Source: Carex sylvatica
Taxonomy: Eukaryota > Streptophyta > Magnoliopsida > Poales > Cyperaceae
NCBI GenBank assembly: GCA_964058845.1
Contig: CAXKVR010000393.1
Location: 1-27,964, forward strand
Direction of reading: 5' to 3'
Length of the DNA stretch: 27,964 nucleotides
A program made the translations under genes and the position numbers. Positions 19,534 to 27,964 of this stretch are shown here, one piece after another. Position 1 is the stretch's first letter. Each line of letters opens with the position of its first letter. The notes beneath the pieces were generated by a model. That model was not told the DNA's origin and searched no databases. It worked only from the letters and a program-made list of their open reading frames with translations.

Positions 19534-22512
19534 ATGATACCATCATCACCGGTGAAAAGACCGGCAGGACCACCACCACCTCCTCCAGGAAAGAATAACC
19601 TGACGATTGGAAATGCTAACAAACTGCAAAGATCACCCCAAATGGGCAACTTGTATCGACTCCTCAGGAATAAACTGGAGAGCAATGGCTCCGTTGTTAA
19701 AAATTCAGCTGCTAAGAGCAGTACTAGTAGGCAAAATTCAAAGGGGAATACTGGCGGCATTGATGATGCCCTTGCTGAGATAGCCAAGAGGTACCTATAA
19801 CATACATATTCTCCACATACTACTTTTTATTAATTTGGGTCTATGAATTAACTGAGGCATGCTTGAATCTCCAATCGAAGTTCAGAGGGAAAATAGCAAT
19901 AGAGGTTGGGGTGGAGGGGGGTGGATTGCACAAGTTGATTCAATTTGAAAAAAATATTGAAAAATAAGTATGTTGTTTGATGATTAGATCACAATATTTC
20001 CAGAAGATCGAAGAGGATTGCATCAAGTACAAGTCTTCGATTTTAGAAATCCAAACAGCACTAGTGGCTTTCAAGACAACCAACATGACAGAGCTTCTGA
20101 AATTCCATCAATATGTAGAAGATCATCTAAAGAATTTGAGTGATGAGAGACAGGTATTCTTAAATCAATCTTTGAGGGATGTTCCAGCTCTGTACATCTT
20201 CATTTTTTTTAATTATAACTAATTAATAAAATCTAATTAAATGGATAAATTTCGTCGAAGGTCACTAAAGTTAATCCTCTGTTACAAATTGCTCACTCAC
20301 ATTTAATTTATTTCTCTGTAGTTATTAAACTTTTCTTTGTCTCAATAAGTTATTCCGTTACTTTTTCCATTCAACATACTAACAAAATATAAAGTGATAT
20401 GAAGATGAATTAGCATATTTCGTTAGTATTTTGAATTAAAAAAAAAGTAAGGAAGTGACTTAACTAGAACAATTAAAAATTCAAAAATTATAGAGGGACA
20501 AATCAAACATGTATGATCAATTTGTGATAAAGAAAAATTTAATGTCCTCCGGCAAAATTCAACCCTGATTAAATTAAGAACAAGTAGTTAATTATTAATT
20601 GAACTCTTGAAAAGGCGACATTTGATGTTGTACGAACCACAAATGTTGGTCATCATTGTTCTTAAATGACAATTCAAGTTTGCTAAATTCTATTGCATGA
20701 TATTAACAAATATGACGTTTTGGTTTATATATAATTATATAGAGTTAACAACATAATTTTCTTACTCGTTACTCGTATAATTTTAAAGTTATGATTTCAG
20801 ATGCTATATTATTGGGGCATCCACTGGGTCTATTTAATAATTCACTAATTTTACTTAAACATGTAACTAGAGTTATACGAGTAACGAGCAGTGGGATGGA
20901 TATACTTTGGTTGGACGGCTCACGTTTATCTTGTGAAATGACTTGCTAAATTCAGCTGACTACCTGTCAAAAATGTTTCAAATCTTAGGGAAATTTCATA
21001 TATACTCTTCAAGAACTATAAAATACGCATTTTTCTTCCAAATTCTATAATAACATGTTTATCCTTTTAAATACTAAACACGATTAATATGAGTTTGGGG
21101 TATAGTTGTTATATATCAAAATTATATTGGATAACTATGAGTTATTGTAATTTAGGAAAGTAATGCGTTATATAGGATTTAGAAGGGGAAATATAGTTTT
21201 TGAAGGGTATACCAAAATTACAAATCTTAATGCAGAGAATAAAGAACCCAAACGAGACTGAAAATAATCTTTCATCTCATATTTTAAACAAAAGAGAATG
21301 CTTATGTTTGGTGCTTTCCTTATGCTCAACCAGCACTTCAATTTGTGATGGTAGGCACAGTATTACTGCAAAGATAATAACAGTATAAACTATAAATAGG
21401 TACCTATCTTTTGTCAATTTAACATTTTTAATAGATGCCTCCAATTTGGGCCTAGTTGAACAATTAAATGTGACATATAAGCTTGAATTCAAAAAAATGA
21501 AGTCTCTATCACAAGTCCAATTTTGCTAAATCTTGATATATATATATATATGGGCAATTAGCCTCAATTAATGTACCCTTAATTGTGTTTACCATCAATT
21601 GTGCTTCAGATATATATAAAGATATATACCAATTTATACTGTTATTATATTTGCGTAGTATTGTGCTTACCATCAAGATTTGATTAGCCTCAATTAATGT
21701 ACCCGTAATTGTCCAAATAAAAAAAAAAAAAATGAACAAGAAGAGGAAAAAAATGTTTAGCATAAAAAGTGCAACTTAAGCAACTACATACCAGTTGCAA
21801 ACTTCGACATGCTTACTGTAAAGGACACTAGTACTTTGCAAACAATAAATTTTTTCCAAAAATTGAAAAACACTCAAAAATATATTAAGTATCAAGCGCA
21901 ACATTACACTTCTTTTTAATGAGCAGGTGTTGCTGAGATTTGAAGCCTTTCCATTTGAGAAGTTGGAGACACTTCGAATGGCAGCAAAAACTTATCATCA
22001 ACTCGAAGAATTTGTCTGTACTCTCAAGGGTTGGAAATTTACTGCTCCATCTGGCAAGATGCCTGTTTCAGATCAACTCGACAAGATTGAATCATACTGC
22101 AAAAAGGTTTTTATATTTAAAAAGAACGAAAAAAATATACAATGAAAATGTGATGATGAGATGTACATATATGCAGATTGAGAAAAAAGTTACTCCTATA
22201 GAGAGGGACAAAGAGAAAGAACTGAAGAATTTTCAGAGCCAAAATTTGACATTTGACTACAAAATCATTACAAGGATAAAGGAAGAGATGGTGAATGTCT
22301 CATCTCGCTGCATTGAGATGGCTCTGAAGGAAAGCAAACAAAAAAAGGAATCAGGAAAGGCAGCAAAACTCAAGAGGGCTTTTTCTAGTATGTTGTGGCG
22401 AGTTTTCCAATTTGCATTTACAATTTACACCTTTGCCGGTGGTCAAGACGATCAAGCTGATAAACTTTCAGCTGAACTGGCATGTGAGTTACAAACTTAT
22501 ATCATAGACTAA
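19534..22512 (+). CDS. CHUP1-like C-terminal-domain protein (At4g04980-like), right-arm copy
   Basis: Four exons are readable: 19534-19790, 19988-20153, 21927-22106 and 22177-22512, joining in frame to 312 codons. All three introns are GT...AG. Residues 13-18 are a proline run (AGPPPPPPGK), then LQRSPQMGNLYRLLRNKLE (31-49), a charged helical region (KRSQYFQKIEEDCIKYK, about 86-100), FEAFPFEKLETLRMAAKTYH (about 146-165), and a C-terminal block with SSRCIEMALK (243-252), LWRVFQFAF (274-282) and TFAGGQDDQAD (286-296). This order matches the 'hydroxyproline-rich / uncharacterized At4g04980-like' family, whose C-terminus resembles that of CHUP1, a chloroplast-positioning, actin-linked protein. The biochemical role of this subfamily is not established. 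Family members usually have a much longer N-terminus. Here an in-frame open stretch continues upstream to 19426 (stop at 19423-19425), and AG at 19436-19437 could be an acceptor, so the true 5' end may be missing or elsewhere. Intron 2 is 1,773 bp and full of foldback repeats. Confidence 0.8.
20251..20555. mobile_element. Diverged foldback MITE in intron 2 (right arm)
   Basis: Mirror of 6453-6757, with the clearest pairing around TTCAACATACTAACAAAATA and its partner ATTTCGTTAGTATTTTGAA. Limits are approximate. Confidence 0.6.
20765..20888. repeat. Short inverted repeat, CTCGTTACTCGTATAA ends (right arm)
   Basis: Mirror of 6120-6243, with the same 16-bp perfect ends. Confidence 0.55.
21001..21211. 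mobile_element. Small foldback element in intron 2 (right arm)
   Basis: Mirror of 5797-6007, with ends TATACTCTTCAAGAACTATA and TATAGTTTTTGAAGGGTATA. Confidence 0.55.
21346..21675. repeat. Inverted repeat inside intron 2 (right arm)
   Basis: TGATGGTAGGCACAGTATTA (from 21346) pairs with the arm at 21633-21675, which ends ATTGTGCTTACCATCA. It holds a (TA)n tract near 21537-21550. TTAGCCTCAATTAATG occurs at 21558 and again at 21684, a 126-bp direct repeat partly overlapping this structure. Confidence 0.6.
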
Positions 22513-23257
22513 ACCATCTTTTTAGAAGTAGATATACTTATTCTTTTTATATACAATCAATCATGAAAATGATGATTCATACCACACATCTGTATAATTC
22601 CAGGGTATATATGTTCTTTCTGTTCTTGTTCTTCCTTTTCCTTTTATTTTTTTCTTTTTTCTTTAATCAACCGTTTTGAACTTGTAAAGCAAACACTATT
22701 CTGGTAAAGAAAACATGGGAAATTTAAATGGGAAAATTTCTTGATCAAAAGAACTTAGTTACTATTTTTGGTTGAACTTGTATGTACCTAAACTTTGCAA
22801 GAGATGTATATATAACCAATGAGAACACAAAACACATACAGGAACAGTCATCTCGTCAACACATTACACAACTTATTAGAAATTAAAACCCAGGAATTTT
22901 TTTTACCAAATTATGTTTACCAGTGAGGTAGAAAACTAACAAGGAATTTAGATCAATAACAGAAAAAAAAAATTGTACTCTATAGAAAACTACATTACTA
23001 TAGCAGTGAATAGTACTGATAAATATAAAAATAACACATCAACAACATATAATATGATAATGAAATTAAAACCCTTACATTAAACAATCGTAACACATCT
23101 CAACTAAGTACAGGTGCTAATAAAAATTTCCAAATAACCGAAGACTTTAACATCTATGTGATGATCCATTTAGGTTCAAGGATCTTCCAATAGAAATGGA
23201 AGTGTCCTACCTGCTTTACACAGTAACTTTTATTAACTATATGAAACACTGATAATT
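22513..23257. other. 3' flank of the right gene copy
   Basis: The first roughly 130 bp after the stop are shared with the pseudogene's 3' flank and are a probable 3' UTR. No gene or clear element is seen from about 22650 to 23257. Confidence 0.45.
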
Positions 23258-23519
23258 TTAATTAAGCAACTTTTTTTTTTTTTTGACAACGAAAAAGGAT
23301 CTAGTTCTTGTTTCATTAATCATTTTGAAGTTACAAAAGATGTGCAACTAAATAAGAAAAGCAATTCTGCTCAAAACATTTGAACATAAAGCAAATGAAA
23401 AGAAAATAAAGAAAGCAGAATAAAATAGAAAATAAAATTAAAAATCCGAAAATTTAAGTATGCAAAGTAACTAAAATAAGCTAATTTATCCTTGCTGAGC
23501 TCCTATTAATTAAGCAACT
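23258..23519 (-). mobile_element. 5'-truncated LINE-like tail with 14-bp target-site duplication (right arm)
   Basis: The element 23272-23505 lies between TTAATTAAGCAACT copies (23258-23271 and 23506-23519). Its poly-A end appears as a long T run at its left, so it is inserted on the minus strand. Confidence 0.8.
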
Positions 23520-23544
23520 GTTGGGCCGTTTAATGCTCGATCTT

Positions 23545-23871
23545 CTACATGAGTCCGAATGCACGAGTTGAGAATGCTTCAATCCATTGAGCAATTAGAC
23601 GATATCCATATATAATAATTTCAATTTCAACTGCAACTGTAACTAACACCGTGATTGCCAAGTTAGCTAGATCCAAATCCAACAAAATTTCCTCTATTAC
23701 TAAATATGCAACATATATGGGAATAGATAAAGATGCTAAGAATAAGAGGGTTCTTCCAAGAGTTATGCATGCTATCTTCAATGTCGAGTATGTGGAAAGA
23801 TCTGGTTGCCTTGCTGTCACCTCATACATCAAATACATCAGCATAGCACCGTACGTACATAAAGACCCGGA
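23545..23871 (-). CDS. Small predicted two-helix membrane protein, unknown family (right arm)
   Basis: The 99-residue product from the ATG ending at 23844 is identical to that of the left arm. The frame is open upstream to 23871. The same caution applies: no recognised family, no promoter or splice evidence, and an overlapping opposite-strand frame is equally conserved. Confidence 0.3.
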   Translation of the reverse strand, partial: SGSLCTYGAMLMYLMYEVTARQPDLSTYSTLKIACITLGRTLLFLASLSIPIYVAYLVIEEILLDLDLANLAITVLVTVAVEIEIIIYGYRLIAQWIEAFSTRAFGLM

Positions 23872-24085
23872 TTATGTCGATTAAGGGATTATTTGCATGG
23901 TTTTGTTGAACTTTTCTTCCAGTTCGAATCTCCGGCTGTTTCATTGCATCCATTCCTTGCTGATTTGAAAATAAGAGTTGTAGCTTGAACACAAGGGAAA
24001 CTTAAAAAAAATATCTTCTCGTGGCATTTTATACAAGTACTACCCTATATATTTTTCTATGTAGAGATGTCGGAGAAAGAGATAT

Positions 24086-24294
24086 CCTAATTACCTAACT
24101 GTGGACCTCCAATCTATAATTAATACTCTATTTTTCTATACATAAAACAGTTCTGTTGCTTTAAATATATAATTTCTATATATTTATTCTCTTTCTCCTA
24201 ATTACCTAACTGTGGACCTTCAATCTTAATTAGTTCTCTATTTTTCTATACATAGAACAGTTCTGTTGCTCTAAATATATAATTTCTATATATT
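24086..24294. repeat. Two-copy tandem repeat (right arm)
   Basis: Mirror of 2700-2909: TAATTACCTAACTGTGGACC and ATATAATTTCTATATATT each occur twice. Confidence 0.75.
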
Positions 24295-24539
24295 AGTATA
24301 TATTCATACCAGGAAAAATGATGTGCCTTGTAAAAATATATTTGGTTATTATGATTGTTTAAAGTGAGGCGTGACGACCAATATTCTATAAATGAAGAGG
24401 GAGATAGAGGCGTCCATGCATTTTTGGCCCATTTTTTTATTTATATCAAAAAAAATTTTAAAAAAAAATAACCAAAGAGAGGCTGTATTTTCAAAAGTAC
24501 TCAAATCAGAATTTTTTTTTAATTTTATCACTAATTACA

Positions 24540-24720
24540 GGAATTTTTTTTTTCCAGAAACTCATGTCTAAAACCGAAAAAAAAATTACGATATCCCAAT
24601 TCCGAAATTTTTTTTTTTTCGGTTTTTAGTCCCAAAACCGAAATTTTTTTTTTTTAATTTTTAGTCTCAAAACTGGAAATTTTTTTTTTCGGAAATGGGC
24701 CATTTTTTTATATAAACTTA
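24540..24720. repeat. T-rich degenerate short tandem repeat (right arm)
   Basis: Mirror of 2280-2470, with CGGTTTTTAGTCCCAAAACC-type units. Homopolymer lengths differ from the left arm. Confidence 0.55.
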
Positions 24721-24745
24721 TTTTTTTATAATATATATATAATAT

Positions 24746-25118
24746 GAGGAGGGATCCGATTACACCCTTTTTTGGTGACACCGAATTACACTCTCCATTT
24801 TCAAAGTTTTCAAAATTCAAATAGTCGATCCAAACCGTTCAACTTGTTGGATATGTTAAAATGTACTTGTAGATCAAATTTTACATTTTTTTGGAATTTC
24901 TTTACAATAAAGTATTTAACAAAATCGCTATATTCAGACCGTTGAATTTTTTATCCATCTTAATAAATAGTAAAAAAATTCAGAAAAATATAAAATTTGA
25001 TCTGCAAGCACATTTTAACATATCCAACAAGTTGAACGGTTTGAATCGACTGTTTGGACTTTGTAAACATAGGGTGTAACTGGTGTCACCAAAAAAAGGT
25101 GTAATCCGATCCCTCCTC
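24746..25118. mobile_element. Foldback MITE F2 (right arm)
   Basis: Starts GAGGAGGGATCCGATTACAC and ends with CCGATCCCTCCTC. Mirror of 1896-2268, set between TATAATATATATATAAT and ATATAATATATACATAT. Confidence 0.85.
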
Positions 25119-25279
25119 ATATAATATATACATATATACATGTATAATATATACATATACATATATTATATTATATATACGAGCAAAGATAGGGTGTGAT
25201 GTGCTCACCAAACTCTTATATTATATTATATTATATTATATTATATATACATATACATATATTATATTATATATACTAG
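25119..25279. repeat. (TA)n-rich array with a solo F1 end (right arm)
   Basis: Mirror of 1740-1895; the isolated F1 end lies at about 25189-25218 (TAGGGTGTGATGTGCTCACC). Confidence 0.75.
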
Positions 25280-25700
25280 CAAAGCTAGGGTGTGATGTGC
25301 TCACCAAGAGGGGTTGGTGAGCATAACTCTAAAAATATATCAAATCGACTTCAAATGCCAAATCCAAACCGTTAAAATCCATGTATTTCATGAGTGATGC
25401 ATTTACATACAAAATTTTGAAAGTTTCGAATTCATTTGCTACAAGGTCAAGCAGTCAAAGAAATGAACATTTTTTAAGTAATTTTTTAGTTAGTTTTATA
25501 TATTCAATTTTTATCAAATTTTTGACCGCTTGATCTTGTAGCAAATAAATTCAAAACTTCAAAAAATTTCCATGTACATGCATCACTCATGAAGTACATG
25601 GATTTCAATGATTTGGATTTGCTATTTGAAATCGATCCGATATACTTTTAGAGTTGTGCTTACCAAACCCTCTTGGTGAGCACATCACACCCTAGCTTTG
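25280..25700. mobile_element. Foldback MITE F1 (right arm)
   Basis: Starts CAAAGCTAGGGTGTGATG and ends CATCACACCCTAGCTTTG. The terminal inverted repeats are about 180 bp and there is no coding capacity. Confidence 0.85.
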
Positions 25701-25734
25701 TTCTATATATACATATAGTATAAAAAAAAATGAG

Positions 25735-26369
25735 TTTATAAAAAAGAAAATCCAAACGACGTTTATAAACAAAATACCGATCGTTGTATGCCTACCGTTG
25801 AATGAAAACTTAAACTGAATTTTTGAGGTACTAAACGATATTTTTTTGAAATTATGATGCTTCAAATACCCGGAGGTGACCCCTCGGGGTGACATTCGGA
25901 TCCGTCTCGTCCTCCCCCCTTTCTAAAAAGTGGTCATACGCCCAAATCCGACTTTCCTAGCCAAAGTTATGGCTGTTTAAAGTTTTTTCAAAAGCTGAAC
26001 TTTGAAAATTCATAACTGTAGAAAAATCCAAATAAATTGAAATTTGTATCAATTCTTTGTATTTTTGAATGCTCTACATGCTGGTATAATCACTTTTGCA
26101 GTTTAGTTCATGTATTAGTTCAGGCTTGCTGATTTACCAGTAGAGATCAAATTTGATATACATATATATATATTATACATATATTATACACATAAATTTA
26201 CCAGCAGAGGTCAAAAAAAAATTTGGTCTTAACACCAATTACTGAAAAAATTTATATGTATAATATATGTATATATAATAAAAAAAAAATTCAGTCTTAA
26301 CACTAACGGTAGGCATACAACGATCGGTATTTTGTTTATAAGCGTCGTTTGGATTTTTTGTTTTTTTAT
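25735..26369. mobile_element. Element F6 with ~65-bp terminal inverted repeats, cut by the palindrome boundary
   Basis: AATCCAAACGACGTTTATAA plus CCGATCGTTGTATGCCTACC (25735-25799) pair with AACGGTAGGCATACAACGAT and TTATAAGCGTCGTTTGGATT (26305-26369). The whole is 635 bp with TA-rich DNA on both sides. Only its first ~100 bp fall inside the palindrome; the left-arm counterpart at 1187-1290 is truncated. Confidence 0.7.
25870..26160. other. Unassigned interior of F6
   Basis: It holds a short palindrome GGTGACCCCTCGGGGTGAC (25873-25891) and CCTAGCCAAAGTTATGGCTG. No open frame of note. It may belong to F6 or be an older insertion. Confidence 0.4.
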
Positions 26370-26475
26370 AATATATGTATATATAATATAATATATTTAT
26401 ATGTATATATAATATATTTATATGTATATATAATATAATATATTTATATGTATATATAATATAATACATGTATAT
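26370..26475. repeat. (TA)n-rich microsatellite between F6 and F3
   Basis: Repeats of TATATTTATATGTATATATA and close variants. The open frames read through it (tyrosine/isoleucine runs) are low-complexity artefacts. Confidence 0.85.
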
Positions 26476-26477
26476 AG

Positions 26478-26884
26478 GAGTTGGCTACGGTGCTATGCGT
26501 AGCATAGAGGGCCTCCGTACAACGGCTTAATATTTGAGTTTTTAAAATTCTAACGATCGATCCGAACCGTTCAACATGATATCCATGTGAATATGTACTT
26601 GCAAACCAAATTTTACATTTTTCAGAATTTTTTACTATTTTTTTAGATAGGTAGAAAATCACTTGATCGGAATGGTACAGAATTTTCAGATCAAGTGATT
26701 TTCTACCTATCTAAAAAAATAGTAAAATTTTTTTCTAAAAAATATAAAATTTAATTTGCAAGTACATATTCGTGTGGAGATCATGTTGAACGGTTCGGAT
26801 CGATCGTTATAATTTTGAAAAATCAAATATTGAGCCGTTGTACAGAGGACCTCTATGCTACGCATAGCATATTAGCATTTTTCC
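26478..26884. mobile_element. Foldback MITE F3
   Basis: The outer ends carry TGCTATGCGTAGCATAGAGG and CCTCTATGCTACGCATAGCA. The halves pair through to a central 37-bp perfect stem (26632-26668 and 26689-26725) with a 20-base loop. The inner module (CGAACCGTTCAACATGAT, AAATTTTACATTTTTCAGAA, TTTTTTACTATTTTTTTAGA) is shared with F2, F4 and F5. TA arrays flank both sides. Confidence 0.85.
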
Positions 26885-26972
26885 ATGTATATATATATGT
26901 ACATATAATATAATACTTGTATATATATATGTATATATAATATAATACATGTATATGTATATATATGTATAT
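26885..26972. repeat. (TA)n-rich microsatellite between F3 and F4
   Basis: TATATATATGTACATATAAT and TATAATACATGTATATG variants. Confidence 0.85.
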
Positions 26973-27370
26973 GGAGGTTGGCTACTATGCATATAAGCAT
27001 ATCCACACATATGCTTATAACTCATTTTTGTGTTTCCAATGTCCAAATGGTCGATCTGAACCGTTAGATGTGATCTCTATATTGAAATGTGCTTGGAGAC
27101 CAAATTTTACATTTTTATGAATTTTTTTACTATTTATTAAGCCAATTTGAAAATTTCTGATCCAACGGTGGCTTCTGATTTTACTGTTTTGTTAAGCCAC
27201 CGTTGGATCAGCAATTTTCAAAGTGACTTAATAAATAGTAAAACAATTCAGAAAAATGTAAAATTTGGTCTCCAAGAACATATTAATATGGAGAACAAGA
27301 TAAACGGTTCCGATCGACCATTTGGACATTGGAAACACAAAAATGAGTTATAAGCATAGTAGCCAATCTC
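26973..27370. mobile_element. Foldback MITE F4
   Basis: Starts GGAGGTTGGCTACTATGCAT and ends GCATAGTAGCCAATCTC. The halves pair along their length, and the centre holds CCAACGGTGGCTTC versus AAGCCACCGTTGGATCAG. The right end lacks about 20 bp of palindromic AAGCATAT sequence present at the left end and in F5. Confidence 0.85.
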
Positions 27371-27419
27371 TATGTATATGTATATATTATACATGTGTAT
27401 ATATGTATATATTATACAT
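27371..27419. repeat. (TA)n-rich microsatellite between F4 and F5
   Basis: TATGTATATGTATATATTAT and TATACATGTGTATATATG variants. Confidence 0.8.
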
Positions 27420-27844
27420 GGAGGTTGGCTACTATGCTTATATAAGCATATCCCCACATATGCTTATAACTCATTTTTGTACTTCCAATGTCCAAATGGT
27501 CGATCGGAACCGTTCATCTTGTTCTCCATATTAATATGTGCTTGGAAACTAAATTTTACATTTTTCTAAATTTTTTTACTATTTATTAAGCCACTTGAAA
27601 ATTATTAATCCAACGGTGGCTGCTGATTTTACTGTTTTGTGCAGCCACCGTTGGATCAGCGATTTTCAAAGTGGCTTAATAAATAGTAAAAAAATTCAGA
27701 AAAATGTAAAATTTAGTTTCCAAGCACATATTAATATGGAGAACAAGATGAACGGTTCCGATCGACCATTTGGACATTGAAAGTACAAAAATGAGTTATA
27801 AGCATATGTGGAGATATGCTTATATAAGCATAGTAGCCAACCTC
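27420..27844. mobile_element. Foldback MITE F5
   Basis: Starts GGAGGTTGGCTACTATGCTT and ends AAGCATAGTAGCCAACCTC. The inner stem is ATCCAACGGTGGCTGC / GCAGCCACCGTTGGAT around a 17-base loop. It is a close relative of F4, with complete ends. Confidence 0.9.
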
Positions 27845-27922
27845 TTATACATGTATATATGTATATATGTATACATGTATATATGTATACATGTATATAT
27901 GTATATATTATACATATATTAT
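27845..27922. repeat. (TA)n-rich microsatellite after F5
   Basis: TATACATGTATATATGTATA units follow F5 directly, then an A run and unassigned sequence to the window end. Confidence 0.85.
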
Positions 27923-27964
27923 AAAAAAAAAAATTGGAGACCGGAAAATTTCATTTTCGAAAAA

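Larger units (their letters stand above)
13913..25833. repeat. Right arm of the large imperfect palindrome
   Basis: It is reverse-complementary to 1187-13095, with all genes and elements mirrored. The outer limit is where CTGAATTTTTGAGGTACTA stops matching the left arm. Arm-specific indels include an extra ATTCAATTTCTT near 17413 and loss of six bases near 16785. Confidence 0.95.

Noticed and set aside
23880..23960. GTTCGAATCTCCGGC resembles a tRNA T-arm or SINE B box
   Set aside because: No matching A box at the right distance upstream and no tRNA-like fold. Treated as chance.
1187..25833. Possibility that the palindrome is a pure sequencing chimera (unsplit hairpin read)
   Set aside because: The arms differ by several distinct indels and substitutions, and the spacer and junction have their own structure. 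Not fully excluded, because an assembly join of two haplotypes could also give such differences; hence the long-read test proposed above.
26239..27569. Tyrosine/isoleucine-rich frames in the right flank
   Set aside because: They are readings of TA microsatellites and foldback MITE sequence, not genes.

Overview
This is nuclear DNA from a flowering plant, probably a eudicot. It is AT-rich, has spliced genes with short consensus splice sites and many small non-autonomous transposons, and carries a gene of the plant-only CHUP1-like / 'uncharacterized protein At4g04980-like' family. No tRNA, rRNA, CRISPR array or prokaryotic operon structure was seen. Species is not assigned.

The window is dominated by one imperfect palindrome of about 24.6 kb. 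The left arm (1187-13095) and right arm (13913-25833) are reverse complements around an axis near 13504, separated by an 817-bp spacer. They differ by scattered substitutions and small indels, so this is not a single folded-back molecule copied exactly. The spacer is the end of a nested tandem repeat (694-bp unit x2, each holding a 177-bp unit x2). The inner junction of the right arm can be read directly and shows 7 bp of microhomology (13906-13912).

Each arm carries, from the centre outward: a repeat block; a broken fragment of the gene (last two exons, with a frameshift and a MITE that made a 9-bp target duplication); a hAT-like element; a gene-poor AT-rich stretch; a MITE and other foldback repeats; the four-exon CHUP1-like gene; a LINE tail with a 14-bp target duplication; a small two-helix reading frame of unknown identity; and two long foldback MITEs set in TA-microsatellite DNA. 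The gene copies diverge from each other (left on minus, right on plus). The right copy has all splice sites intact and could encode 312 residues. The left copy has a G-to-A change in the donor of its last intron and is probably defective. Both look 5'-truncated compared with typical family members.

Outside the palindrome, the left flank (1-1186) is a mosaic of repeat pieces plus a third, more diverged copy of part of the gene's second intron. The right flank (25834-27964) is a cluster of foldback elements separated by (TA)n arrays. Several share an inner module with the element at 1896-2268 but have different outer ends. Order of events that can be read: gene-segment duplication, then frameshift and transposon insertions, then palindrome formation, then arm-specific mutations including the left splice-donor loss.
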